Assembly (NCBI GenBank): GCA_902563105.1
Contig: CACEVU010000007.1
Span: 1 to 32,894, forward strand
Source: an uncultured SAR86 cluster bacterium
GTDB lineage: Bacteria; Pseudomonadota; Gammaproteobacteria; Magnimaribacterales; AG-339-G14
DNA length: 32,894 bases
Direction: 5' to 3'
Shown here: positions 16,979-26,236 of the stretch, in pieces
Layout: each line of letters opens with the position of its first letter
Numbering within the stretch: position 1 is the first letter of the stretch
The notes under the pieces: model-generated
The model's input: only the letters and a program-made list of their open reading frames with translations
Databases searched by the model: none
Told to the model about the DNA's origin: nothing
Made by a program: the position numbers and the translations under genes

Positions 16979-18741
16979 TAAACGCGTTCTTCTCCAGATT
17001 GGATTCTTTCGTAAAGATTCTTATCTAGCTCAACGTATTTACCTTTTTGATAAAAAAATAATTTATCTTCAATCATCTCAGGATCAAAACCTTGTTTTTT
17101 TAGATCTTCTTTTTGATGTTTAAAAGTTCCAGTAGTTTTCATCACTTCAGCTATTCTCAGAAAATACGGAAGTTGAAACGCATTGAGATTTTTTTCAACG
17201 TGTTCCGAGAAAACATCCAAATTAAAGTTGTCAGTGACATTCATCAGAGCCATACCCGCCTTACCTTCAGCAGATTTAACTTCAACACCGTAAACATTTG
17301 TATCTAATACCTCAGCATACTTGTTGACGATTGCAGCCACTTCCATAGTGGATACGTTTTCACTTTTCCAACGATAGGTATCGCCAACTCGATCAGCAAA
17401 GGAAAGCCAATTGTTTTCATGACGAGTCAATAAATCTCCAGAATTAAACCAACGATCACCTTCTGCCATGACATCACTCATGATTTTTTTATTCGAAGCT
17501 TGCTTATCAAGATAGCCCTCAAACGTAGCTAACTTGGATAATTGTGATATGAATAAGCCAGTCTCGCCAACCTCAACCGACTCACAAAAACCTTCATCAT
17601 TCCTTATGGGCTCTCCGCTTTCTTGATCACATTTAATAACCAAAGACCCTCGCATGTAGTGACCCACCATTCCAGGTCTGCCATGAGTATTGACCAATGC
17701 GCCAACGCCTTCGGTAGCACCATAAAGTTCACGAATTTTTGGAATTTTGAAACGTGTTTGAAATTTTTCCCAAATATCAGGTCTTAAACCATTTCCAGAG
17801 ATGACCCGCAATTGATGATTTTGATCTTCTTCGTTTGGCATGACATTCATTAAATAACGACATAGCTCACCAACGTATCCAAACATAGTCGCTTTGTATT
17901 TCCTGACGTCTGGCCAAAATTCCGAAGCGGAAAATTTTTCTTTAATCACGGTGGTTGAGCCAGCTCTCAAACAACCTGCCCAAGACCAAAGCAAGCCCGT
18001 AGCATGATAGAGCGGCAGGGTTAAATAAAGAATATCTTTTTGTTTGGCTCTGAATCCCAAAAACTGTCCTGCAAAGCTGGTTTTTACTGCTCTACCATTG
18101 GTGATCAAGGCTGCTTTTGGTAAACCAGTAGTTCCAGAGGTATAAATATACATACCGATATCCTTGATTTTTAAAGGATAGGGCTTAACATCCCCTGAGT
18201 TCTTTGATGCTTCATTGATATCTGTATAGCCTGACGGAACATCTCGGGAGTCCTTAACTAAAAATAATTTAAGGGCTTGTAATTCAGCTTCCGGCATAGA
18301 AGTTTCGAACTTTTCCAAATGAGATGCACCAAGCACAGCAGCTTTAGCATCAACTATGGTTACAACATGCTTCAAACCCTCTCCGGTTACAGTGGTATTG
18401 ATGAGAGCAGCAATGGCGCCAACTCTATGAGCAGCTAAGAGCAGCATGAGAAAGTCAGGACAGTTATCCATCAATAAGGCAAAGCAGTCTCCTTTTGCAA
18501 TTCCTTGGGATTGCAAGAACGCTCCATACTGTGAAATTTTATTGTCAGCTTCTTGCCAAGTTATAGATTCGTCTTTAAAAATAAAAGCAATTTCATTTGG
18601 ATATTTCTTAACATTGTTTTCAAAGAAATTAAGAATAGTTAATTGGTTATCTGGTTTCCATGTAAATAAGGTACGGGGGATGCCTTGTGCATAGAAGTAA
18701 ATGTCATCCAAAACCCCATTGATTGCCCATTTTAAACTCAT
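16978..18741 (-). CDS. FATP-type (very-long-chain) acyl-CoA synthetase
   Basis: A 587-residue class I adenylate-forming enzyme. The P-loop is IYTSGTTGLPKAA (199-211), followed by ELYGATEG and the FATP-specific RVGDTYRWKSENVSTMEVA in place of the usual DR(K/R)K hinge. This places it with FadD6/SLC27-type synthetases that activate long, branched or steroid-like acids to CoA thioesters. The C-terminal domain has TGTFKHQKEDLKKQGFD, again FATP-like. GGGAGAAAG lies before the ATG at 18741. It is third in the YwaF-like / DUF3604 / synthetase / DsbA-like operon, 44 bases after the DUF3604 gene. Confidence 0.92.
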   Translation of the reverse strand: MSLKWAINGVLDDIYFYAQGIPRTLFTWKPDNQLTILNFFENNVKKYPNEIAFIFKDESITWQEADNKISQYGAFLQSQGIAKGDCFALLMDNCPDFLMLLLAAHRVGAIAALINTTVTGEGLKHVVTIVDAKAAVLGASHLEKFETSMPEAELQALKLFLVKDSRDVPSGYTDINEASKNSGDVKPYPLKIKDIGMYIYTSGTTGLPKAALITNGRAVKTSFAGQFLGFRAKQKDILYLTLPLYHATGLLWSWAGCLRAGSTTVIKEKFSASEFWPDVRKYKATMFGYVGELCRYLMNVMPNEEDQNHQLRVISGNGLRPDIWEKFQTRFKIPKIRELYGATEGVGALVNTHGRPGMVGHYMRGSLVIKCDQESGEPIRNDEGFCESVEVGETGLFISQLSKLATFEGYLDKQASNKKIMSDVMAEGDRWFNSGDLLTRHENNWLSFADRVGDTYRWKSENVSTMEVAAIVNKYAEVLDTNVYGVEVKSAEGKAGMALMNVTDNFNLDVFSEHVEKNLNAFQLPYFLRIAEVMKTTGTFKHQKEDLKKQGFDPEMIEDKLFFYQKGKYVELDKNLYERIQSGEERV

Positions 18742-18785
18742 AATCTTTCTCCCAAAAAGGACGTTTATTTTGTCAGTTTCTGAGT

Positions 18786-21053
18786 TTAATTTCTATCTTC
18801 TGTTAATAGATAAATAGGTGACGACCATGCTTTTGCATATTCTTCAGTTAAGCAATTATCGTTTGGATCGGTTCTGAAGTCGCCATAACAAATATTTACT
18901 TTGATGCAATTGCCATTCTCATCGTATTCACAGCGTTCTCTCCCTGCATTGATTCTTCCGGTTGGTTCTTGAAGTACACGAGCATAGTAAGTTGCATCTC
19001 GGTTATCAGTTTCATAATCTTCATCCGAAAAATAAACAATACATCCTGCTTCACTTTCGGGGCATTCGAAAGTTCGCCAAGGATCTTGAATAAGATTGGT
19101 GATCTTTTCATTAGGATTCATTTGAGGTGTGACTTTGATGATTTCAATTTTTTCTATGATGTATCTTTCATCGGACGGGTTATAGCATTCTCCTTTACAC
19201 AAATCTTCGACGTATTTGGGATCTAAATTGGTCGTGACATATTCAGGACAACCGGGTTTTTGTTTGTGCGAACCGACGGCTTTGACCCTAAAATTTGGCT
19301 TCGCTTTTGTAATAACTTCGCTTCCCATAGCATAAGATTTCTCATTTTCTTCAAGATCAAACCACAAGAGAATTTTTTCTCCCGAAGTTCCATAAACTTC
19401 TCTATTTTGGATAGCATCCCAAAGTTCATTTCTGTGTCGCGATTTAGCATGGACAGCTACCAACCCACCTGTTTGCAAGTAACTGCCAATTCTTTCTGTT
19501 TCTGCTTGAAAAAAACCAGGCAAGTCGTACATTTTTCCTGGATCAGCCGGTTGAGTAGGGTCTTGATTTTCCGGATGATCGACAAGACTGCTGCCGAGTA
19601 AATTAAACACATCTTCATTTATTGGTCCTCTTGAGTCGGTAAGGATGGTTCTGTAGATTTGTTTATAGCCCGTTCCTGGTTGCGCAGAATGAACATCGCT
19701 GGAACCGATGAAGCCAAACTTAAATCTTTTAAGCGACAAAGGATCATCGAAATTGGTTAATGCTAGTGCATATTGAGCAGACATCTTCGGCCGATAATTA
19801 AAGCTACCAAAATAACAATCCCTGCATTGCCCGGAATCAAGCCAATCGGCTGCCTCTGAGTTTGGTACAGTTAAAAAACCTCGTACACCATGATCGACAT
19901 AATACTGTTTTGCTTGCTCGGCTCTTTTTTGACATTCTTCCTTGAGGAGACCGGCTTCAATGCAACGTTCGTAGATTAATTCACCTGCTTTTTGGCAACC
20001 CGGTACATAGTTTTCCGAAGTTGCAGGACAAGATTTAGTACCATCGGGATTAAAAATGATCCCAGTAAAATCTCGAAATTCTTCAGAATTTCCATGACCA
20101 GAATAGACTTCCAATAAAATATTTAAATTTTCATCTTGGTGATCAGCGAGTTGCTTATCCCAAGAAACCCCCATCGGAGTATAGATGCCCCAAGCAGCTC
20201 CATGCGGAATTACTAAAGTTGGAAAATTCCATTCGTTTAATTTATTAAAAAGTTCTTTTGGCGTCTTGGTTAACTCCTTACAATCATTGGGCAAATCTCT
20301 AACGTCAACTCCATCGGGACAGACGTTATCCATTATCTTAGAGGAGGCATAAAAATATCTTGCTGCCATCCCAAAGTCTACTTTTTCGTCGATCGGAGCA
20401 ATTAGTTGTGTACTGATTCGAAGAGCACTCGGCATTAAGTTGGCAGTACCTATATTTGTGCCTTCTTCTCCGGCAGTGATTGCACCAATAGGTCGGGTAG
20501 GTAGCTCTTCATCATCGATACTTTTGAAAATAACATTTTTGTGCCCGTAATGATTGAAAGCATTCGAACCTTGCTGAGTCCATTCCCAGCCCACAAAAGG
20601 GGTCAAATCAGGATTGCTATCTTCATTGGTTGCTGCACATGCTTGCAAAGAATCAATGGTATCAATCCACTGTCTGGTCGTTAGCAGCTCGGCATGATCG
20701 TTCATGGAAAAAAAGTCTAAATTTGAACAGTACCTGGCAAAATCACATGCGTCTGCAATTGGTCGCACACCTTCACCGCCTAAAATGGGCAGAGAAAACA
20801 ACATAGCATCTGCGGAAAAAGTCGAATGCACATGAAAGTCTCCAAAATAGATGACTTTGTCATTTTCAACATTTAAGTCATCCTTGGCCAATTTAATCAA
20901 AGCCTCTCTTTCTTGAACAACTGCTGTTGCCAAACCTGTGCCCTTAATATTACCGGCATCTTGATAGGGCCAGAGATAGCCTCTATCTAAAACAGGAATA
21001 GCCAATAAGCCCAGCACAAGGATCGCAACCAAAGCTATGAAAAATTTCTTCAT
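18786..21053 (-). CDS. DUF3604 protein (PHP-like metal hydrolase fold), membrane-anchored or exported
   Basis: 755 residues. The N-terminus is MKK followed by a hydrophobic helix (residues 4-22) with no obvious signal-peptidase or lipobox site, so a signal anchor facing the periplasm is likely. The DUF3604 core starts at YFGDFHVHSTFSAD (His74, His76) and continues with NDHAE (Asp119, His120), VGWEWTQ and GSSDVHSAQPGTGY. These His/Asp positions resemble PHP-family metal sites. Cys pairs in the C-terminal part could form disulphides. The family is common in marine and soil Proteobacteria but has no settled reaction known to me. It follows a YwaF-like membrane gene by 10 bases. Confidence 0.9.
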   Translation of the reverse strand: MKKFFIALVAILVLGLLAIPVLDRGYLWPYQDAGNIKGTGLATAVVQEREALIKLAKDDLNVENDKVIYFGDFHVHSTFSADAMLFSLPILGGEGVRPIADACDFARYCSNLDFFSMNDHAELLTTRQWIDTIDSLQACAATNEDSNPDLTPFVGWEWTQQGSNAFNHYGHKNVIFKSIDDEELPTRPIGAITAGEEGTNIGTANLMPSALRISTQLIAPIDEKVDFGMAARYFYASSKIMDNVCPDGVDVRDLPNDCKELTKTPKELFNKLNEWNFPTLVIPHGAAWGIYTPMGVSWDKQLADHQDENLNILLEVYSGHGNSEEFRDFTGIIFNPDGTKSCPATSENYVPGCQKAGELIYERCIEAGLLKEECQKRAEQAKQYYVDHGVRGFLTVPNSEAADWLDSGQCRDCYFGSFNYRPKMSAQYALALTNFDDPLSLKRFKFGFIGSSDVHSAQPGTGYKQIYRTILTDSRGPINEDVFNLLGSSLVDHPENQDPTQPADPGKMYDLPGFFQAETERIGSYLQTGGLVAVHAKSRHRNELWDAIQNREVYGTSGEKILLWFDLEENEKSYAMGSEVITKAKPNFRVKAVGSHKQKPGCPEYVTTNLDPKYVEDLCKGECYNPSDERYIIEKIEIIKVTPQMNPNEKITNLIQDPWRTFECPESEAGCIVYFSDEDYETDNRDATYYARVLQEPTGRINAGRERCEYDENGNCIKVNICYGDFRTDPNDNCLTEEYAKAWSSPIYLLTEDRN

Positions 21054-21063
21054 CTAATCAAAT

Positions 21064-21783
21064 TTACTTTAGCTTATCCCTAATATAAAAAGGTAAATAA
21101 ATAATGTAGAACATTGTAACTCCCAGAATAATAAAAAAGATGTAGTGAAAGGGTGGGTCAGGCATTAAATCAACAATGGATTGACCTGCTGGGCGTTGCA
21201 TCATGAACCAATAATTTGCCGGGGATCCTTCGGCAAAGAAATTGATAAGTAAATTTATTAAATAGATTAAAAATAAAACTGGAAAGGTCACTTTTAGGAC
21301 ATCGGTGATTGATTTCAAAGTTGGGCGATTGTTTAATCCGATGGAAATAAAACCGATACCGAGCCACATCAAACCATGACTGATAAAAAAGAGTAAAAAA
21401 TGTAGATGCGGAAAATCAAATTTCACATCAGGCTGGGTATTGGCCATCAAGCCTCCGCCAATTCCCCAAAAAAAAGCAATTTCAAAAAAGATTCTTTTCC
21501 TAGTTAGCATGTAGGCTGCAGCAGAAAAACTTGCTAAGTGACAAAAATGCATAGGCAGCATCTTCAAAAATGGAAAATCTTCAGGCCAAACACCCGAATA
21601 GATAAAAGGTTTTAGGATTTCATTAGTGATCAGTAAAAATGCTAAACCTTGCCCGAATCTAGTTTTAACAACTTCTGATTGGTTTCTTAAAATATATGGA
21701 ATTAAAATAGACATCGACAATATGAAAACCAAAACCGAAAGATGATCAGTTCCAAATATTTGAAAGGGCTTTATCTCAAACAT
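21064..21783 (-). CDS. YwaF/TIGR02206-type integral membrane protein
   Basis: 239 residues with about six to seven transmembrane helices. The family words are recognisable: LPMHFCHLASFSAA, FEIAFFWGIGGGLMANTQPD and FPHLHFLLFFISHGLMW. Bacillus YwaF-like proteins have no firm function. It is the first gene of the four-gene minus-strand operon ending at 15635. Its 5' end overlaps a divergent lipoprotein-like gene by 42 bases. No Shine-Dalgarno sequence is clear. Confidence 0.82.
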   Translation of the reverse strand: MFEIKPFQIFGTDHLSVLVFILSMSILIPYILRNQSEVVKTRFGQGLAFLLITNEILKPFIYSGVWPEDFPFLKMLPMHFCHLASFSAAAYMLTRKRIFFEIAFFWGIGGGLMANTQPDVKFDFPHLHFLLFFISHGLMWLGIGFISIGLNNRPTLKSITDVLKVTFPVLFLIYLINLLINFFAEGSPANYWFMMQRPAGQSIVDLMPDPPFHYIFFIILGVTMFYIIYLPFYIRDKLK

Positions 21784-22149
21784 AATAAATTTTTCTCAAA
21801 AGAATTATTCGTTTGTTTTATTTTAAGTTACTTCTTAGCCTGTACAAGTGAGTATGAGATAAAAAAAGCTTCTTGGGACTCGTCGCTTGATTATTTTTCT
21901 CAGGTTGAAGAAGAATTTACGGTCACTTATTTTGTTGATGTCGGAAAAGCAGAAGCTTATGTGGGGGGTATTTTAGAAATTTATAAGCTTCCCAATATGG
22001 ATTATCTCGATCGCATTAATGTTGATCAGATAGAATTTTTTTTTCGAGTTGATGGTTTACAAATGTGTCGAATTTGGGGAACGAGTTCTAAAACGGGAAC
22101 ATACAATCATTTATTAGCAAGAAATTGCAAAAATCTTACTGATCTTTAA
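21742..22149 (+). CDS. Small putative lipoprotein, unknown function
   Basis: 135 residues. The basic N-terminus (KYLKGLYLKHNKFFSK) leads to a hydrophobic stretch FVCFILSYFLAC and then TSEYE, resembling a lipoprotein signal; the lipobox FLAC is imperfect (Phe at -3). The remainder is a compact soluble domain with FTVTYFVDVGKAEAYVGG and two further cysteines (MCRIW, RNCKN). I recognise no family. The ATG at 21742 overlaps the divergent YwaF-like gene by 42 bases; TTG 21760 is the only other plausible start. The 3' end overlaps the convergent SDR by 14 bases. Confidence 0.6.
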   Translation: MISSKYLKGLYLKHNKFFSKELFVCFILSYFLACTSEYEIKKASWDSSLDYFSQVEEEFTVTYFVDVGKAEAYVGGILEIYKLPNMDYLDRINVDQIEFFFRVDGLQMCRIWGTSSKTGTYNHLLARNCKNLTDL

Positions 22150-22921
22150 AATCTTCGTAAAAATCTTCAAAACGTCCTTGCAATTTTTGCATGCCTGAGA
22201 TCCATCGATCGTAGTCGCTGGTTTTTCTTTTAATATATTCCAGAACTTCTTTATGTGGCGTCACAAGAAAACGTTCTTGTTTAATCGCATCGATAACATC
22301 TTGCGCACATTCATCAGCTTCTATCATTCCATCCACACCAGCTACTCCAGGACCTTGTGCAGTCATCGCAGTTTTTACCGCCTGTGGACAAAGGCACGAA
22401 ACACCAATGCCTTTTTCACCATAAGTAATTTTAATCCACTCTGCGAGACTCACGGCAGCGGCTTTGGTTACCGAATAAGGCGCAGCACCAATTTGAGTCA
22501 GCAAACCTGCTGCAGAGGCTGTATTGACGAGATATCCAGATCCTTTCTCCAACATTTGTGGAATTAAATGTTTGGCAGCATGTGCGTGAGCCATGAAATT
22601 GACATCCCAAATGGTTTGCCAATCATCAGTAGAAACGTCCAACAAACCAAAAGTTCCGCCGATACCAGCATTGGAACAGAAAATATCAATGCCACCCATT
22701 TGCTCATTGGCAAAAGAAATTAAGTTTTTGACTTCTGCTTCTTTCCCAACATTGAGAACGAAACCTGAAAAGCCTAATTCTTCAGCTACTTTTAAAACAT
22801 CTTCATTCAAATCGGCAAGAATGACGTCTTTGGCTTTTTCATTTTTAAATTCAACGGCTAAGGCTTTTCCTATGCCACTGGCAGCACCTGTAACCACAAC
22901 TCTTTTATCGACAATATCCAA
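22136..22921 (-). CDS. Short-chain dehydrogenase/reductase (classical SDR), TTG start
   Basis: A 261-residue classical SDR. The cofactor motif is TGAASGIG (11-18), Asp37 at the end of beta-2 suggests NAD preference, NAG is at 84-86, and the triad is Ser136, Tyr149, Lys153. The start is TTG at 22921: a strong GGGAGG lies just upstream on the coding strand and no in-frame ATG exists before the cofactor motif. It is the last gene of the CoA-thioester operon, two bases after the ligase stop. The likely step is oxidation of a hydroxy group on an acyl-CoA or ring intermediate; the substrate is unknown. Confidence 0.9.
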   Translation of the reverse strand: MDIVDKRVVVTGAASGIGKALAVEFKNEKAKDVILADLNEDVLKVAEELGFSGFVLNVGKEAEVKNLISFANEQMGGIDIFCSNAGIGGTFGLLDVSTDDWQTIWDVNFMAHAHAAKHLIPQMLEKGSGYLVNTASAAGLLTQIGAAPYSVTKAAAVSLAEWIKITYGEKGIGVSCLCPQAVKTAMTAQGPGVAGVDGMIEADECAQDVIDAIKQERFLVTPHKEVLEYIKRKTSDYDRWISGMQKLQGRFEDFYEDFKDQ

Positions 22922-22923
22922 GA

Positions 22924-24633
22924 TTATCCTCCCAGTTTTTCAATGGCTTCTTCACGCATTTGTTTTTTTGCAATTTTGCCAGAAGCAATTCGGGGAAGCT
23001 GTTCTGTTTGAAACCACATGAATTCTGGAATTTTATATTTTGCTAACTTTTCTGCTAAAAAAGAAGAAAGTTCGGTTTCATCAACAGTTTGGTCTTCTCT
23101 GTAAGATACCATGGTGGCTAATTTTTCACCCAGTCTTTCATCTGGCACACCGAATACCGATGCTTCCAAGACAGCAGGATGTTCAGTGATTGCCGCCTCG
23201 ACTTCCAAGCAGGCAATATTTTCCCCTCCACGAATTACAATGTCTTTCTTTCGATCTTTGATGTAAAGGAAGTCATCTTCGTCTAACAAGCCAATATCAC
23301 CAGAACGGAACCAGCCTTCGGAATCCAGTACTTCATCCGTGGCTTCTTGGTTTTTCCAATAACAACGAAAAGTGCATGCTCCTCTGATACATACTTCTCC
23401 AATTTCTCCTTGAGGCAGTGCATTGCCATCATCATCAACTATTTTTAAGTCGATCAGTTTAGGAACAGCAAAGCCAGTGCTCTCTGGTTTTTTCAGATAG
23501 ACATCACCGGTATTGTTTGCAGCCAAAGCATTGGTTTCTGTGAGTCCATAGCCAATACCTGGATTGGTATCTTTCATATTAGCTTTCATTTCTTTGACTT
23601 GTTCAGGCGGTCTGGCAGCTCCGCCGCCGGTTAAATCTTTTAGCGAGGAAATATCTCTGGGATTTTTCTTTTGTGCTTCAACCATTTCGTAGGACATAGT
23701 AGGCACTCCAGTGAAGATAGATACTTTTTCACGTTCAATTAAATCCAATGCTACATCCGGATCCCATTTATACATCAATACCGTTTTTCTTCCGACAGGA
23801 ATGGATAGTAAGAAAATGGCATGACAACCTGTGACATGAAACAAGGGAACGCTCACCAGAGTTGCCATTTGTTCTTGTGTCGCTTCAGGTGCAGCTTCGT
23901 CAAGTGCTGCTTTACCCATAGTTGTTAGAGTAATCCAATAATAGGGAGCAAAAATAATAGAACGATGCGTTAATACAACTCCTTTGGGATAACCTGTGCT
24001 CCCTGAGGTATACATTATGGAGGCATCTTCATCAGGTAAAATTTCTACAGGATTTTCAAGTTTATCGCTCGCTCCTTCAATCACTTTATAAAAATCAAAT
24101 TCCTGATGATCTGGATTATTAGAACGGACAGATATTTTTGCTACATCAGCACATCGATCTCCAAGACGATCCAAACGTTCTTCATCACCAATGAATAATT
24201 TTGATTCACTATTGGTAATTCCATATTCCAGTTCATCGCCTTGCCACCATGAATTGAGCGGCACAACAATTGCACCGATTGAAGTTATTGCCATGTAACA
24301 AAACATCCACTCAGGGTAATTACGCATTGAAAAAGAAACCTTATCGCCTTTGGCAATTCCGTAAGTACTTTGCAAGACGTTACCTAATTGATTTGCCCTT
24401 GCAAAAGTCTCTGGATAAGTGATTCGATCCTCTTCATAAATGATATGTTCCCAGTCACCATGCAACAAACCAATCTCGTAAAATTCTCTGAGATTGCTGG
24501 GAGCTTCAGCAAAAACATGATATTCATTGCCTCTGACGATTTCTTTTTTAAGAGACAGCATTCCTTCAGCCGTCACTTGTTCCAAAACAGCTAGACGATT
24601 AGCTGGATCAATAAAATCCATTGCATTTGCCAT
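22924..24633 (-). CDS. AMP-forming acyl-CoA ligase (class I adenylate-forming)
   Basis: 569 residues. The P-loop is TSGSTGYPKG (209-218), followed by YGLTETNA, the hinge DRKKDIVIRGGENI, and catalytic Lys553 in IASGKIAKK. It is a conventional fatty/aromatic acid-CoA ligase, distinct from the FATP-type enzyme at 16978. It converts a free acid to an acyl-CoA via an acyl-AMP. It sits between the crotonase-like gene (two bases upstream) and the SDR (two bases downstream), so it very probably activates the substrate for this operon. Confidence 0.93.
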   Translation of the reverse strand: MANAMDFIDPANRLAVLEQVTAEGMLSLKKEIVRGNEYHVFAEAPSNLREFYEIGLLHGDWEHIIYEEDRITYPETFARANQLGNVLQSTYGIAKGDKVSFSMRNYPEWMFCYMAITSIGAIVVPLNSWWQGDELEYGITNSESKLFIGDEERLDRLGDRCADVAKISVRSNNPDHQEFDFYKVIEGASDKLENPVEILPDEDASIMYTSGSTGYPKGVVLTHRSIIFAPYYWITLTTMGKAALDEAAPEATQEQMATLVSVPLFHVTGCHAIFLLSIPVGRKTVLMYKWDPDVALDLIEREKVSIFTGVPTMSYEMVEAQKKNPRDISSLKDLTGGGAARPPEQVKEMKANMKDTNPGIGYGLTETNALAANNTGDVYLKKPESTGFAVPKLIDLKIVDDDGNALPQGEIGEVCIRGACTFRCYWKNQEATDEVLDSEGWFRSGDIGLLDEDDFLYIKDRKKDIVIRGGENIACLEVEAAITEHPAVLEASVFGVPDERLGEKLATMVSYREDQTVDETELSSFLAEKLAKYKIPEFMWFQTEQLPRIASGKIAKKQMREEAIEKLGG

Positions 24634-24635
24634 GA

Positions 24636-25460
24636 TTATTTTCCTGTAAATTTAGCGGGACGCTTTTCAATGAAATGTTTTACACCTTCTTTGAAATCCT
24701 CTGAACCAAAGCTTTTTACCATCTCTTCCATTGATGATTCTAGATTGGTTTTGATATCTTCACCCAAAGCAGTATAGATTTGACGTTTCATGATTTGTAC
24801 CGATCGAGGAGAAACATTCTGTGCTATATCTTCTGCATAGGCCAGAACATCCTCCATGAAGCTTTCTGCTGGAAAGCATCGATTAACTAAGCCAATACGT
24901 TCTGCTTCTTTGGCATCAAATTTTCTAGCCGTCATCATGATATCCATAGTGTGAGCAACGCCAATGATTCTTGGCAGAATCCAGCCCACGCCCCATTCGG
25001 CAATTAGCCCTCTTTTAGAAAAAGCAGTTGAGAATACGGCATCTTCAGAAGCAACACGCATGTCACAATATAAAGACATGATCAAACCTACACCCGCAGC
25101 AGGACCATTGATTGCCGCAATAATTGGTTTCGGGACGGAAGGAAAATAACTGTAAGTGCCATCCCATTCGGCCAATCCGTTGGTTTCGTAATTACGGTCT
25201 TCAGGTTGATCGGGATTGTCTTCTCGATTGTTGGCCGAAATATCAGAGAGACTATCCATATCAGCACCGGCAGAGAAACCTCTACCACTTCCAGTAAGTA
25301 CAATCACTTTTACATCATCGTCTTTACAGGCATCATCAATTTTTTCCTTTAATCTTGCAGTCAGCTCTCCAGTGATTGCGTTAAGTCTATCCGGTCGATT
25401 GAGAGAGACTAGAGCCACTCCTGAATCTTTCTTTTCATATAAAACTACTTCGTTACTCAT
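24636..25460 (-). CDS. Crotonase-family protein lacking both canonical hydratase Glu residues
   Basis: 274 residues. The oxyanion-hole motifs are GRGFSAGADM (59-68) and NGPAAGVGL (118-126). By alignment with the other crotonase in this operon, the first hydratase Glu is replaced by Ile127 and the second by Phe147. A Glu is present further along at 155 (GLIAEWGVGW), the position seen in isomerase-like and related crotonases. It may therefore be an enoyl-CoA isomerase or another crotonase rather than a hydratase. The start is ATG 25460, overlapping the SDR stop as TAATG; the frame is open upstream to 25622 but lies over the SDR gene. Confidence 0.88.
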   Translation of the reverse strand: MSNEVVLYEKKDSGVALVSLNRPDRLNAITGELTARLKEKIDDACKDDDVKVIVLTGSGRGFSAGADMDSLSDISANNREDNPDQPEDRNYETNGLAEWDGTYSYFPSVPKPIIAAINGPAAGVGLIMSLYCDMRVASEDAVFSTAFSKRGLIAEWGVGWILPRIIGVAHTMDIMMTARKFDAKEAERIGLVNRCFPAESFMEDVLAYAEDIAQNVSPRSVQIMKRQIYTALGEDIKTNLESSMEEMVKSFGSEDFKEGVKHFIEKRPAKFTGK

Positions 25461-26218
25461 TAAACTACTGTGCCTCCATCGATTACTAAAGTATGTCCGT
25501 TTACAAAACTTCCTGCCTGGGAAGCTAAAAATACTGCAGCTCCGCCAATTTCGTCGGGTTCGCCTATCCTTTTCATAGGACAAGTTGCAGTTGATTGTTT
25601 CAAAATTTCTGGGTTTTCCCAAAGAGCTTTGGCAAAATCTGTTCTGAATAGTCCAGGTGCTATCGCATTGGTTCTGATGTTGTACTGACCAAACTCCAAA
25701 GCATAATTTTTCACCAGCATGATATCTGCAGCTTTAGAAATATTGTAAGCACCGATAACTGGGCTTGCATTTAAGCCGCCAATAGAAGAAACGATGATGA
25801 TACTTCCGTCTTTGCGTTCCATCATCTCAGGAATGACCATCTGACATAGATTGTGATTGCTTTTGATATTGTTGTTCATGATTTTTTCAAAAGCATCATC
25901 GGGTATATCTTTTATAGATCCAAAAAAAGGATTGCTTGCAGCATTGCAAACCATGATATCGATTTGTCCCAATTGCGTTCTGGTTTCTTCGACCAGCATT
26001 TCCAATGCAGTTTTGTCAGAAATATTACAGGGAATCACAATAGCTTTACCTGGAACATCCATAGCATTTATTTCTGCTGCAGTTGCTTCACAAACATCAG
26101 CTTTTCGACTGGAAATAACCACGTTTGCGCCTTGTTGAGCCATGGCGACAGCGATGGATTTCCCGATCCCTTTAGACGAGCCAGTGATGATGGCGTTCTT
26201 TCCTGATAAATCAAACAT
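25460..26218 (-). CDS. Short-chain dehydrogenase/reductase, probably NADP(H)-preferring
   Basis: 252 residues, classical SDR: TGSSKGIG (12-19), CNAA (91-94), triad Ser145, Tyr158, Lys162, and the C-terminal GHTLVIDGG signature. Arg38 after beta-2 (ISSRK) suggests NADP(H), in contrast to the acidic residue in the SDRs at 22921 and 27154. AAGGAG lies nine bases before the ATG. It is second in the operon, 18 bases after the enoyl-CoA hydratase and overlapping the following crotonase-like gene by one base. Confidence 0.9.
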   Translation of the reverse strand: MFDLSGKNAIITGSSKGIGKSIAVAMAQQGANVVISSRKADVCEATAAEINAMDVPGKAIVIPCNISDKTALEMLVEETRTQLGQIDIMVCNAASNPFFGSIKDIPDDAFEKIMNNNIKSNHNLCQMVIPEMMERKDGSIIIVSSIGGLNASPVIGAYNISKAADIMLVKNYALEFGQYNIRTNAIAPGLFRTDFAKALWENPEILKQSTATCPMKRIGEPDEIGGAAVFLASQAGSFVNGHTLVIDGGTVV

Positions 26219-26236
26219 TTTATATTTCTCCTTAGT

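Noticed and set aside
25461..25622. 54-codon upstream extension of the crotonase-like gene
   Set aside because: It lies wholly inside the preceding SDR in another frame; the TAATG junction at 25458-25462 is the natural start.
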